From contig NZ_LMDN01000002.1 in assembly GCF_001425085.1 (NCBI RefSeq), positions 645,796 to 709,795 of the forward strand: a stretch of DNA of 64,000 nucleotides, written 5' to 3'. The notes under the pieces are model-generated. The model worked only from the letters and a program-made list of their open reading frames with translations, did no database searches and had not been told where the DNA came from. The stretch is from Leifsonia sp. Root4. GTDB taxonomy: Bacteria > Actinomycetota > Actinomycetes > Actinomycetales > Microbacteriaceae. This document shows positions 7,949-16,601 of this stretch, one piece after another; the first letter of the stretch is position 1; the number at the start of each line of letters is the position of its first letter. The translations under genes were made by a program, and so were the position numbers.

Positions 7949-10066
7949 CTAGAGCGAAGCGCCGACACTTTCGCGCGCGGCATCCGAATGCCACCGGAGG
8001 TAGTCGGTGTACTCCCGGCAATACCTATCTGCGCGCATCATTCGAATCTCGGTTTGGTAGGGCTTCCCGCATGGGCAGGTGAACCAGGCTAGTTGGGCTG
8101 AACCTGGGTGGACGTCTGCCGCGGTGAGCTTGCCGTTCATGGTTGGGTGCCATCTAGCCGCGACTTCTGGCTTCACACTGGCGAAGTCGGTCTCGCCTTC
8201 GACGATGCGCCGGCCGGTGCATTTTGTGCAGCCAATCCCGAGCTTGGTTCGTACTGCGACGACACACTTGTAATCGTGGCCGTTCGGACAGAGCCACCAG
8301 AGATTCTTCTGCGATTGGGGCAGGAGGTTCTCCGCGCGAAGCTCACCGTTTCTTGTCGGATGGAGCTCAGCTGCAATCGCGGGGTAAACCGTTCCTAGGT
8401 CAGTAGCCCCCGGCAACACCCGCCTTGACGTGCACGCCGGACAGTTGCCGTCCCGTCGTTGCCTGTCGTGAACCGTCGAGGTGAAGGGGTGTCCGTTCAG
8501 GCATATCCACCAGGCAAGGTCGTAGTACTCGAGCAACTCCGCGGGCGGCGCAGGCGTCGAGTTTCGTTCCGGGTCCCATTGTTCAGCGAACTGCGGGTAC
8601 TTCGCACGGACGTCGATGGCTACACGAAAGCGATGTGGGTCTCTGCACTCGGGGCACCCCGGATACTTCTTGAAGTCGGTTATTGTTTTCTTGAACTCGT
8701 GGCCTTCGTCGAGGCAGCGCCACCAAGCTCCGAATGCCGACCCGACGGACACTGTCCGAAGTTCTCGCGGTGCGTTCTTGGTGGGATGCCAGAACGCCGC
8801 GATGCCAGGGTCGGTTGTGGCCAAATCGTTCAGTCCTATGACCGGTATGTTTCCGTTGCAGTACGCGCATACTGCGCGCCCGAAGCCGGCCTTTGTCGCG
8901 CAGTGTGAGTTCGTCACGTGACCGTCAGGACATATCCAGGTGCATGGCTCGTTGTCCCCGCTTCTGAGAGTTTCGAAGGGTTTGCCTTTGCTGTGCCACC
9001 AGAATTCCATGCGCAGGTCTCTTCGTAGGTCACGGAGGAACTTGGAACGACCTGCGTCTGGCGAACGCTTGTAGTGGGGTTCGATGTACATGGGCGAGTC
9101 TGGGCTGTTGAATCCTGGGAAGCCTGGCGCTACCCCGGAACGACGCTGGGGCCAGCTCGGGTAGTCGACAGCATCCAGGCTGAGGTCATGCTGCCAGGCT
9201 TTTCTTACGGGGAACGCTGTCTTGCGTTTGCCCTCTGGGTCTCTCCTCGTTGCAACAGCCACCCGAAAGTAGGCGGGACGCAACCAGATGAGCAGTTCCT
9301 CGGCGAGTGAGTCAGCGGGGCCGTCAATCTCCGGAGCTAGTACACCGTTGAGGATTTCGACGGCGCCAGCTCTTGTGATGGTCGGATGCAGGAGACGAGT
9401 CTGGAACGGCCCAGAGAGCAATCGCTTCATCATTGCCACGGTGGCAGGATATGCCGCAGCGTCTCCGTGGGTGTCCTGGTCGAACCCGGGGTGGGCGAAC
9501 AGTGGAAAGCGCTCGGTATGTTCGTCGGCTTTCGCCCAGTTGCCGATGACTCGCCACAGCGTCATGAATTGGTAAAGGTCGAAGCCGGGGAGCCGCTTGA
9601 GGTGCGCCAAGGTTTGGTCAGCTCGGCGGATGCTCGGAAAGTCCTTGACGTTCAGCTGGGATTGAAGGTCGATGCCCGGCCCGACCCATCGGCTGTGCTT
9701 TGGGCACACATAGCCGGCAACATGCGGCAACTGGATGATTCGCTCCCCGGCGGCGCAAAGCGAACAGAGCAAGTAGGTGTCACCAAGAAGTTGGGTGCAA
9801 ACACACCTCTCTGCTTGGCAGCGTGGGACGGCGCCGAGACGTTGATTCTTGAACCAGCCTTCCGGTAATTGGCCGAGGGCCTCGGTCCCTGTCGCGAAGC
9901 GCTCGTCTTTACGGATGTCGTTGCGTACTCGGAGTACGCTCGCGCTGAGGCGAGTCTGTGTGAGGAACTCGATGGAGTGAGCGTTCTTTAGCCTGGCAAA
10001 GTAGCTCTCCGGTGTCTCCAAGTGGCGCACCTTGACTCGGAACGGGAGCACGAGGAGTTCCTGCAT
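7949..10066 (-). CDS. tniQ: TniQ/TnsD-type target-selection protein with C-terminal zinc-ribbon array
   Basis: 705 residues. The N-terminal ~350 residues fit TniQ: a zinc site C101-x2-C104...C121-x2-H124 typical of TniQ/TnsD. The C-terminal half is a tandem array of five modules at about 375-440, 447-510, 518-585, 589-655 and 660-690. Each has WxCxxGH, then C-x2-C, then an HPTxN-like end, as in the DUF4379-type treble-clef zinc ribbons; the fifth is degenerate. TniQ/TnsD proteins bind the attachment site and recruit TnsC. I infer that the zinc ribbons read the nrdF 3' end. The gene is 8 bp from tnsC in the operon. Confidence 0.85.
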   Translation of the reverse strand: MQELLVLPFRVKVRHLETPESYFARLKNAHSIEFLTQTRLSASVLRVRNDIRKDERFATGTEALGQLPEGWFKNQRLGAVPRCQAERCVCTQLLGDTYLLCSLCAAGERIIQLPHVAGYVCPKHSRWVGPGIDLQSQLNVKDFPSIRRADQTLAHLKRLPGFDLYQFMTLWRVIGNWAKADEHTERFPLFAHPGFDQDTHGDAAAYPATVAMMKRLLSGPFQTRLLHPTITRAGAVEILNGVLAPEIDGPADSLAEELLIWLRPAYFRVAVATRRDPEGKRKTAFPVRKAWQHDLSLDAVDYPSWPQRRSGVAPGFPGFNSPDSPMYIEPHYKRSPDAGRSKFLRDLRRDLRMEFWWHSKGKPFETLRSGDNEPCTWICPDGHVTNSHCATKAGFGRAVCAYCNGNIPVIGLNDLATTDPGIAAFWHPTKNAPRELRTVSVGSAFGAWWRCLDEGHEFKKTITDFKKYPGCPECRDPHRFRVAIDVRAKYPQFAEQWDPERNSTPAPPAELLEYYDLAWWICLNGHPFTSTVHDRQRRDGNCPACTSRRVLPGATDLGTVYPAIAAELHPTRNGELRAENLLPQSQKNLWWLCPNGHDYKCVVAVRTKLGIGCTKCTGRRIVEGETDFASVKPEVAARWHPTMNGKLTAADVHPGSAQLAWFTCPCGKPYQTEIRMMRADRYCREYTDYLRWHSDAARESVGASL

Positions 10067-10074
10067 TGTCCGCC

Positions 10075-11112
10075 CTAACCGTCAAGGTCTGCACCGCGTT
10101 CGGCCGCGAGGTCGAGCGGGATTGAGTCGAGCAGTTCGCGCGTGATTCTCTCTTCACCGTGCTCATGAACGGCGTCCGAGAGAATCAACTCGATTGCGGC
10201 AGAACGGATTAGGTATCCGAGGGAGCCGATGGAGCCGCTGGTTCGGCTGAAAAGATACTCTTCGTGTGCATCAAGGCATCGCTCGCCGGCGTTGATAAGT
10301 CCTACACCGGTCTCGAATGCTTGAACTGTCAACCCCCACTCATCGCGGTCGTGCAAACTTCCATATGAGTGAGGCAGCATCCGCCGCAGTGTGAACCTCC
10401 CCGCTATCTGGAGCCCTTCGTCTCCTGAAAGCAGCCCGTTCTTCTCAAGATTGACCCCGCAGTAGATGAAGGTCGCAGGCAATGCGTTCGAGAGTCCTTT
10501 TAGCGCCCGAATGGCATCTCGCGTGTTTGCGGAGCTGTTGTTCAGGTTGTGGACTTCATCGACGACGATGAGCGCGGTGCGGCCGCGGAGCATCGTCTGT
10601 GTGGCCATGTACGTGAGCTCCTCGAGCGTGAATCGTGGCCCTCTGGTCATGCCTAGGAAATCGCAGAACTGGTGCATCATCGATTTCGCTGTCGCGGCGG
10701 GAGGCACGTCAATGAACACCACGGGCACGATGCCCTCGGCCCGGGGGTCGGGGTAGTCCGCAAGATATCGATTCATTGTCGCCCGAAGTATCGCAAGTGC
10801 GGTGTGTGTCTTGCCAGCGCGAGGCGGGCCACTGAGGAGAAGTCCGTGGCGGCCTGAGGCTTTTCCATAGTTGGAGCGCAACAACCTGCGCACATCGCTG
10901 AGCGCCGCTGTCACTGCAGGAGTGTCTACGGTGAGCTCGCGATTGAGGTAGAGGATACGGGCATCGTCGTAGGCTTCCTTGTCTTCTTCGCTGAGCGCTA
11001 GGTACCCCTCGGCCGTCAATGTTTTGGGTTTGCTCGACGTCCGGAGCAAATGGCGCTGAAGCCCTGCAAGATTTGTGAGTGATTCAGCTGGTGTGACATC
11101 CAGCAGTTTCAT
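10075..11112 (-). CDS. tnsC: TnsC/TniB-type AAA+ ATPase regulator of transposition
   Basis: 345 residues. Walker A is GPPRAGKTHT (Lys101) and Walker B is ALIVVDEVHNL (Asp185/Glu186); an Asn-rich loop and arginine-containing helices follow. TnsC/TniB proteins form ATP-dependent filaments on DNA that link the TniQ-bound target to the TnsAB transposase. The ATG overlaps the tnsB stop by one base (TGATG), indicating coupled translation. The FIDVPP strand and 'Mx-HQF' helix are consistent with the TniB branch. Confidence 0.92.
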   Translation of the reverse strand: MKLLDVTPAESLTNLAGLQRHLLRTSSKPKTLTAEGYLALSEEDKEAYDDARILYLNRELTVDTPAVTAALSDVRRLLRSNYGKASGRHGLLLSGPPRAGKTHTALAILRATMNRYLADYPDPRAEGIVPVVFIDVPPAATAKSMMHQFCDFLGMTRGPRFTLEELTYMATQTMLRGRTALIVVDEVHNLNNSSANTRDAIRALKGLSNALPATFIYCGVNLEKNGLLSGDEGLQIAGRFTLRRMLPHSYGSLHDRDEWGLTVQAFETGVGLINAGERCLDAHEEYLFSRTSGSIGSLGYLIRSAAIELILSDAVHEHGEERITRELLDSIPLDLAAERGADLDG

Positions 11113-13166
11113 CAGAGTGCCTCATTCCGGTCCCAAAGGCCGCGGGTCTTCGTCCCCGTCGCCTTGATAGTGCGGTCAAGGTATGGAAGCAATCTGAGTT
11201 CGTCTTCGTTTGGAACGACTGCTTTGGCCTCCGGACGAGGCAGGTAGTCTCGTGCCACGAGTTTGTCTGCCGTCGCCTTCCGTCCCTTCTTCGTCGTGGC
11301 TTTCACGAGTTCAGGTTCCCGCCGTTCGAGAATTTCTTGGAGCGCCGCGACGTGGTCGATACTTCCTTCCAGCCCTTGTACCCTCGCGAGTTCGCGGGCC
11401 GCCTGCCAAGTCTCGGTGAAGAAGGGCGAGTCAAAGTCGCTGACGTTCTTCCAACCGCACTCCATCCACTTTGACTCTTCGTAGTTTCGGACCCAGATGA
11501 CAGCGGGGTTGTATGGGTCGAACCGTATTTCCCACTTTCCGTTCACGGACTTCCGAGGTGACTGTGTCTCTCTGAACGGGTGCAGCTGCGGTGAGTCGTA
11601 GACACGGTTGCCGAGATGCACCCCGTCGCGCTGGATGGTGCGTGTTTCCGAGGGCAACAGCTCGATGTAGTCGCTTTCGGATAGGGGGAGGGTGAGGCTC
11701 GGTGATACACCCATCGATGCGGCGTACATCTGGTTCGGCGTTAGGTACACCGATGGCGAGAGTGGGTCGCGAAGCCCGCTATGCGCGCGGTTCTGCCAGA
11801 CATGAACGACCCACTCTTCAAAGATTTCGTGAAAGGTCAAGATGGGATAGAGAGGCTGCTCTTCGACTTTGTTGCCTCTGTTGCCTGGTGAGTTTCCGAC
11901 ATATCCGCTGAGGTACTGGGTGAAGAGTCTGTTGATGCTGCCGAACGTCCGTTCAACTTTGGCTTTGTCTGACGGCGTGAATGGCGCCGATTCCATGAGT
12001 GTGATGCCGTATTTTGCGCACGCTGACCTGAAGGTGTGTGAGAGGTAGTCTTTGCCGTTGTCTGTCGTGATGGTCTCCGGGACGATGTACGGCATCGCGA
12101 GCGCACCTTCAAACCGCTCGTCAAGGGATAGAAGCTGTCCATACGGGAGCCCCGACTGCGCAATTCGCATCCGCTCGCTGTGGTGAGGCCGAAATGGCGC
12201 TGGTACGAACGCGCGTGCTAGCAGCAGTGCCTGGTCCACCCCCTTCAACGCTTCAGGTCTCATCACGAACGAGATGATGCTGCAGGTGAAAACGTCAATG
12301 AGTATTGACAGCGTGACGCGGCAGGCTTTCCCGTTCTCGTCAAGTACAAGTAAGTCCATCTTCGTTGAATCAATCTGCGCGTATTCCCCCGGCCGCGTGG
12401 CGGAAATGCTGCCGTAGGGGTGCTGGGGGCTCCTTGCACGAGAACGACGGGACGTCGCCAACCCGAATGTCTCTTTCCCTGCAGTCAGTACATTTAGGTA
12501 GCGGTAGATGGTCGAGATGTGAGGGACCTTGACCTCGTCGCCGTATTTGCGCCGAAGCTCTTTCATCGCATCGGCCACAACTTTTCCCCGGGTAACGGTG
12601 GAACGCTCGGTCTGGTCGTTGACTGCAGTTTGGAGAACTTCGATGATGCGCTCGTCCACACGGTTGAGCGGCCCCTCTCGACGAAACGCTCTGCGGTCAA
12701 CCAAACCCGCGAAACCGAGGTCATTGTAGGCGCGTATTTTTCTCCAGAGCGTCCGTGCGGTCACTCCTTGTCGAATCGGAGGGGCCGCGAGTTCGGCCCT
12801 TTTGCGCTCGATGCGCTGGGTCAATGAGCTTGTGTCCGGGTCGTATTCGGGCCTCGGCACGGCATCGGCGCCAGCCGAACGAGGAGCGCCGTAGAGGACT
12901 TCTTCGATGTGCTCGCGCCAGAATGCGGCTTCAGCGTCCGCTTGTTTGTTCAGAGTTGCGATGTCGGAAAGGTCTGCTTCCGTTGGAATCGGTACCGATT
13001 CGACTGTTCCAAGTTGGTCACGCATGAAGAGCTCCGTGACGTGAATGTGTCGATAGTCGTTTGATTCGAGATTGCGAAGTGTCAGCGTAGAGTTCGCGAT
13101 TTCGACGACGCGGTATGTACCCCCATCGAGTAAGACTTCACTGCCTAGCCATACCTGTCTAGCCAT
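11112..13166 (-). CDS. tnsB: TnsB/TniA-type DDE transposase
   Basis: 684 residues from the ATG at 13166, which has AAGGAG 6 nt upstream; an in-frame start 63 nt further up lies inside tnsA and is rejected. It shows the Mu/TnsB layout: N-terminal HTH region, then an integrase core with AQIDSTKMD (Asp266), TTDNGKDY (Asp369) and KVERTFG (Glu405), i.e. D...D(35)E. This is followed by a Mu-type C-terminal beta-barrel region (GLRDPLSPSVYL). TnsB binds the end repeats and cuts and joins the 3' ends. All three acidic residues are present. Its start overlaps the tnsA end by 8 bp. Confidence 0.95.
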   Translation of the reverse strand: MARQVWLGSEVLLDGGTYRVVEIANSTLTLRNLESNDYRHIHVTELFMRDQLGTVESVPIPTEADLSDIATLNKQADAEAAFWREHIEEVLYGAPRSAGADAVPRPEYDPDTSSLTQRIERKRAELAAPPIRQGVTARTLWRKIRAYNDLGFAGLVDRRAFRREGPLNRVDERIIEVLQTAVNDQTERSTVTRGKVVADAMKELRRKYGDEVKVPHISTIYRYLNVLTAGKETFGLATSRRSRARSPQHPYGSISATRPGEYAQIDSTKMDLLVLDENGKACRVTLSILIDVFTCSIISFVMRPEALKGVDQALLLARAFVPAPFRPHHSERMRIAQSGLPYGQLLSLDERFEGALAMPYIVPETITTDNGKDYLSHTFRSACAKYGITLMESAPFTPSDKAKVERTFGSINRLFTQYLSGYVGNSPGNRGNKVEEQPLYPILTFHEIFEEWVVHVWQNRAHSGLRDPLSPSVYLTPNQMYAASMGVSPSLTLPLSESDYIELLPSETRTIQRDGVHLGNRVYDSPQLHPFRETQSPRKSVNGKWEIRFDPYNPAVIWVRNYEESKWMECGWKNVSDFDSPFFTETWQAARELARVQGLEGSIDHVAALQEILERREPELVKATTKKGRKATADKLVARDYLPRPEAKAVVPNEDELRLLPYLDRTIKATGTKTRGLWDRNEAL

Positions 13167-13965
13167 GTTCCGCTCCTTGGATGAGATGGTGCTCCGATAG
13201 TGGCGTCCGCATGTTGGTTGTGAGCGCACGTTTCCAGAGAAGGTGGTAGCTCCACGCAGTAACTCGAGCGGGGTGGCACTGTGGAAGCCCTGCCACTACC
13301 TCGCTGATTGGTTTTGGCCGTGCATAGCAGTCAAGCAGCGTTCGTTCCAGCTCGGCCGGCGGCGCATTTCGCGGATGGCGGTACCCAGCAAGCCATTGAA
13401 TGTTGTTCAGGTAGGTGGGGTCTATCCAGGCGAACACGTCGTAACGCCAGCCGATGCTGGCGCAGACGTCATGCGTTGCGAGAAAGGAGTTCATCCCCTT
13501 CTCGTCAATCCGAGTGACGGGCCGAACGTCGAGGACACTTTGCGTCCCGTCACGGCGAACGAAGAAGAAGTCCGGCACGTGAGTGGAGGGCGACCGTTTG
13601 CGTCCAAAATCGATGAGGAAGGGCTGTGCGGAGATTGCGGCCACGTCTCCGTCGAAATCGAGGACCAGGAGCGCCGTCTGCTCGAACCCTGATTCGAACC
13701 GGACATGCCGCGCCGTGCCGGAGAACCAATAGCTACCGTGAAAGTTCCGGCGCCCCTGGTACTTCACCCCCACGCGATTCATGGTGTTCGTCTGAAATCG
13801 TTCGTGTAGGAGCGCTGGCGTGGGCCGAGCGCTATGTTCCTTTTTGCGGGAATCGAACCAATGGATGGTCGATGTGAGAGTGATGTCCCCGGCGCCGGCT
13901 ACCGGCGCCTCAGCGAGTAGAGCGTTGGCTACCAGCGTGCCCGACATTGGGATACCTGAAGACAT
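13159..13965 (-). CDS. tnsA: TnsA-like heteromeric transposase endonuclease subunit
   Basis: 268 residues from the first start; later Met codons (for instance MNRVGVKYQ) could give a shorter product. FESGFEQTALLVLDFDGDV contains the family Glu, HVPDFFFVRR the Asp, and VLDVRP stands where Tn7 TnsA has QxK, so the lysine is replaced by arginine. The protein is a PD-(D/E)XK-fold nuclease that cuts the 5' ends, giving cut-and-paste movement with TnsB. It is first in the tns operon. The 178 bp upstream, to the cargo genes, should hold the operon promoter. Confidence 0.88.
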   Translation of the reverse strand: MSSGIPMSGTLVANALLAEAPVAGAGDITLTSTIHWFDSRKKEHSARPTPALLHERFQTNTMNRVGVKYQGRRNFHGSYWFSGTARHVRFESGFEQTALLVLDFDGDVAAISAQPFLIDFGRKRSPSTHVPDFFFVRRDGTQSVLDVRPVTRIDEKGMNSFLATHDVCASIGWRYDVFAWIDPTYLNNIQWLAGYRHPRNAPPAELERTLLDCYARPKPISEVVAGLPQCHPARVTAWSYHLLWKRALTTNMRTPLSEHHLIQGAEHG

Positions 13966-14143
13966 GCAACGAGGTGCGCTCGGGTTTGAGTTTCACTCAC
14001 ATTCTCAGTGATACACCCGCGTTGATGCGGGCTGGCCGGTGGGCGTCGGCGTGTCGACTTCTCAACGCCCGCGACGCGCGCGGCTTGGGCGCGTTCCGCT
14101 TCAGGATTGCCGTTGCCCGGTTCTTCGAAGGAGACTCCGCGCG

Positions 14144-14812
14144 TCACCATTCGACACCCGCATGCGCCCTAAACGCCCCAATGAGCCGCTCTGGTTCATC
14201 GACGTAGCTCACCGGCCGCGCACCACCAAAATAGGTTGTTGGTGAGTGGAGCCAAAACGTCAAGCCTCTGAGCGAGTAGGCGAACTCGGCAGCGGCGGCG
14301 ATGAGCGGCTGAACGAACGCCGCGACCTCATCGCGGTCGGGCCCGAACTGGCAGCCCGGGAAAACAAGTTCGTCCTTCCAGGTCAGACCGATGAGATGGC
14401 CGGAGGCGAGCATTTCCCGCACCACCTCCTCGCTCACGTGAAGCATCTCGGCAACTTCGGTCACCGTTACGAGCCCATCGCTGGCGGCGATGTTTTGAAG
14501 TGCAATCTCGGTGTTTGCCTTCACAAGTTCCAGACCGGTGAGGAGCTCAATGCGCTGAATTGTCGAGGTTCTGTGCCAGTAGTAGTCGGTGAGGTAGTCG
14601 TCTGACATCATCGTCCACCGGCCGACTTCGCCGACCCTGCACGCATCAAGGGTGCGCAGCGGGCGTTCAACATCGTTGATGCTGGCACTACGCCCAACAC
14701 CGGGGAGACGGGTGACTGTGCCTTGAATCAAATTGACGATATGAGAGCTTCCAAGCGTGGTGACACGCCAGACGCCGCCTTCGTCACCAGTGAGTTCGTC
14801 AACGGTCTCCAT
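14144..14812 (-). CDS. Cargo protein with excisionase-like HTH and MbcA/ParS-like C terminus
   Basis: 222 residues from the ATG at 14812, which has AGGAGGTG 6-7 nt upstream; the frame is open further up but overlaps its neighbour. Three parts can be seen: residues 10-65, a domain also present in the neighbour (G-x-W/Y-V-T...GS-x-V...V-x-RLPG); residues 112-150, an excisionase-like HTH (VTVTEVAEMLHVSEEVVREML); and residues 185-222 (FWLHSPTTYFGGARPVSYV), resembling the C-terminal motif of Xre/MbcA/ParS antitoxins. No RES-type toxin is adjacent. It overlaps the previous gene by 14 bp, so they form an operon. A DNA-binding regulator or antitoxin-like protein is plausible. Confidence 0.7.
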   Translation of the reverse strand: METVDELTGDEGGVWRVTTLGSSHIVNLIQGTVTRLPGVGRSASINDVERPLRTLDACRVGEVGRWTMMSDDYLTDYYWHRTSTIQRIELLTGLELVKANTEIALQNIAASDGLVTVTEVAEMLHVSEEVVREMLASGHLIGLTWKDELVFPGCQFGPDRDEVAAFVQPLIAAAAEFAYSLRGLTFWLHSPTTYFGGARPVSYVDEPERLIGAFRAHAGVEW

Positions 14813-15200
14813 CGAGCTGCACCTCCTCGGGGAGCTGCTCCAGCGGGCCGAGGAGCGCCTGGCGCTCTTGGCCGAGCGGGCGGATGAGGGAGTCAAGTTC
14901 CTGGTCAACGACATCGTCGGGGACGTAGACGATAGCAACCACTGGTGAGGTCCTCCGGTCCGTGAAGAGGACTCCCGGAACCCCGAGACTGATTCTCAAC
15001 CACATGCTTCCGCCAACTACGCATTCCATCAGGCGAAGCAGCTGCACCTGGTAGAAGTCACCACGCATTGTCACGTAAAGCTCGTCGTCCGCATTCGGAA
15101 GGCGAACGATGACTCGGCGGCCAAAGTCAATGAGGTACCGACTGCCCGACTCCGTCGCCACCACGTAGTGACCGGTTGCCGCGTGCTCCAACGAATTCAT
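14799..15200 (-). CDS. Small cargo protein sharing a domain with its neighbour
   Basis: 133 residues, family not recognised. The first ~75 residues (GHYVVATESGSRYLIDFGRR, RLPNADDEL, CVVGGSMWLRI) align by eye with residues 10-70 of the downstream protein, suggesting duplication of one domain. The remainder is acidic with VVAIVYVPDDVVDQELDSLIRPL. Its stop lies 14 bp inside the next gene, and its ATG has a GGAG-type ribosome site (GTAAGGAGCAGCC). Both are transposon cargo of unknown role. Confidence 0.65.
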   Translation of the reverse strand: MNSLEHAATGHYVVATESGSRYLIDFGRRVIVRLPNADDELYVTMRGDFYQVQLLRLMECVVGGSMWLRISLGVPGVLFTDRRTSPVVAIVYVPDDVVDQELDSLIRPLGQERQALLGPLEQLPEEVQLDGDR

Positions 15201-15296
15201 GGCTGCTCCTTACATGCAAACCACCCCAATGTGGAAAGAGTAATTAACAGCACTAGCGACGTCAAGCCCTCGACTAGAGCGGTTGGCCAGGGAGCC

Positions 15297-15533
15297 TTAC
15301 CGGCGCAAAGGCTCAATCCCGCGGCCACCGAGGAGTTCTTCGACTCGGTGTTGAATGTCATCGCGAATGGTGCGGACCGCAGCCGGCGTTCTCCCGTATG
15401 CGTCGTCGACTGCCCAGTCCAGGTAGCGCTGCCCGGGGTAGATGGGGCAGGCGTCGCCGCAGCCCATGATGATGACGATGTCGGCGGCCTGCACGACTTC
15501 GTCGGTCAGTGGTTTAGCGTCGGCGAAGGCGCG
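15297..15533 (-). pseudogene. arsC: Truncated arsenate reductase ArsC (C-terminal remnant)
   Basis: The frame reads AKPLTDEVVQAADIVIIMGCGDACPIYPGQRYLDW and ends IRDDIQHRVEELLGG, the C-terminal half of a low-molecular-weight phosphatase-type arsenate reductase. An in-frame TGA at 15534..15536 closes it upstream, and the N-terminal half with the catalytic CxxNxxRSQ loop is absent. The gene is therefore broken. A start at the internal Met could give a 65-residue peptide, but it would lack the active site. It indicates decay of an arsenic-resistance block inside the transposon. Confidence 0.85.
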
Positions 15534-15616
15534 TCATGCGCGACGCCAGCCACCGGTGCGTCATCGGGGAGCTGCGGCAGCTAAGACTGGATTGCGGAGC
15601 CCAGGCCTGATTGGTT

Positions 15617-15931
15617 CTAGGCCTGGGCCTTCGCGCTGAGCACCTCAACGAGTTGGGCTTCGCTTGGCAGGCCCGCGAGACCCGATTCGGTCGGGTAAAC
15701 GCGGCAGGCCAGGTCTTCGGTGCGGCCGTCCGACGGGAACGCGTCAACCCCGTCAACCAGAATGGTCGGGGAGCCAGCGAATGCCCAACGGGCGGCGTCC
15801 TCGCTCGTTCGAAGCGTTTCGGCGCGAAGCTCCACGTCGATGAGTCCGAGCGCCTCGATGGTGTTCCGCACACGGTCCAGTGTTTTGTCCCCGTTGGGGC
15901 AATCGGCGATGCTGAGAACTTCAACCTTCAT
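15617..15931 (-). CDS. Thioredoxin-like family protein
   Basis: 104 residues. The fold begins VEVLSIADCPNGDKTLDRV and has the typical cis-Pro strand AGSPTILVDGVDAF. It resembles the small thioredoxin-like proteins found next to mercury- and arsenic-resistance genes. The first redox motif is CPN with only one cysteine, so a classical CxxC is missing. It sits between the arsC remnant and a membrane protein gene (4-bp gap), and probably belonged to the metal-resistance operon. Confidence 0.75.
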   Translation of the reverse strand: MKVEVLSIADCPNGDKTLDRVRNTIEALGLIDVELRAETLRTSEDAARWAFAGSPTILVDGVDAFPSDGRTEDLACRVYPTESGLAGLPSEAQLVEVLSAKAQA

Positions 15932-15935
15932 GTCT

Positions 15936-16493
15936 CTATTCTCTCCCGCGGTTCTCCGCTGAGGCGTTGATGCGCTCCTTCATTCGGCGACCGGCCCATC
16001 TCGCTGTTGAAATGGCGATGCGAGGCGCACCCACTGCCGCCGGAATCACCCAGAACGCCCAGCTCGGTAGCAGTTCCCAGAGTGGAAGGTTCGGCCCGTT
16101 GTCGACGTAGAAACCTGTGAGCAGCGCGATGTACGAGACGCCCATCCCGAGAATGTGCGGGGCATCACCTGGTCGGTGTCGCTTCCGATGCAGCACCCCG
16201 ATGAGCGAGGAGGTGAACGCCACCGCACCGATGACGAACAGGTAGTAGGTCTCGGACCAGCGAAGCGCCGCAAGCCCTGTTGCTGTGGCGAACACCGCGC
16301 AGATTGCGTAGAAGTACCAGCGCCCGCCCCGCGTGTGACGGGGAGACCCTTTACGGGAGAGCATCGCGATGAGCCCGGTCACGACGGCCATGAGTGCGAC
16401 CACGACGTGGATGGCCAGAATCGTCAAGAAGAGCGGCTCGGTTGAACCGACAGGAACGCCGAGTATCTCGTCCTCTGTGAGCAGCATGGTCAC
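15936..16493 (-). CDS. DUF2306-like multi-pass membrane protein
   Basis: 185 residues with about four to five hydrophobic helices: LFLTILAIHVVVALMAVVTGLIA, WYFYAICAVFATATGLAAL, YLFVIGAVAFTSSLIGVL, HILGMGVSYIALLTGFYV and LLPSWAFWVIPAAVG. Conserved-looking histidines (AIHVVVAL, RKRHRPGD, HILGMG) fit DUF2306-type integral membrane proteins, whose function is unknown. It ends 4 bp before the thioredoxin-like gene, so they share an operon inside the transposon. Confidence 0.7.
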   Translation of the reverse strand: MTMLLTEDEILGVPVGSTEPLFLTILAIHVVVALMAVVTGLIAMLSRKGSPRHTRGGRWYFYAICAVFATATGLAALRWSETYYLFVIGAVAFTSSLIGVLHRKRHRPGDAPHILGMGVSYIALLTGFYVDNGPNLPLWELLPSWAFWVIPAAVGAPRIAISTARWAGRRMKERINASAENRGRE

Positions 16494-16601
16494 CGCCTCG
16501 GCCCTCTCCGGGCGGCCGTCATTGAAGGTGCTTGCACTCTACGCCTGGCCAGCGTGTTCAGCGCGGTCGCTAAGCGTCGATACAGGTCGCCAAACGATGA
16601 G

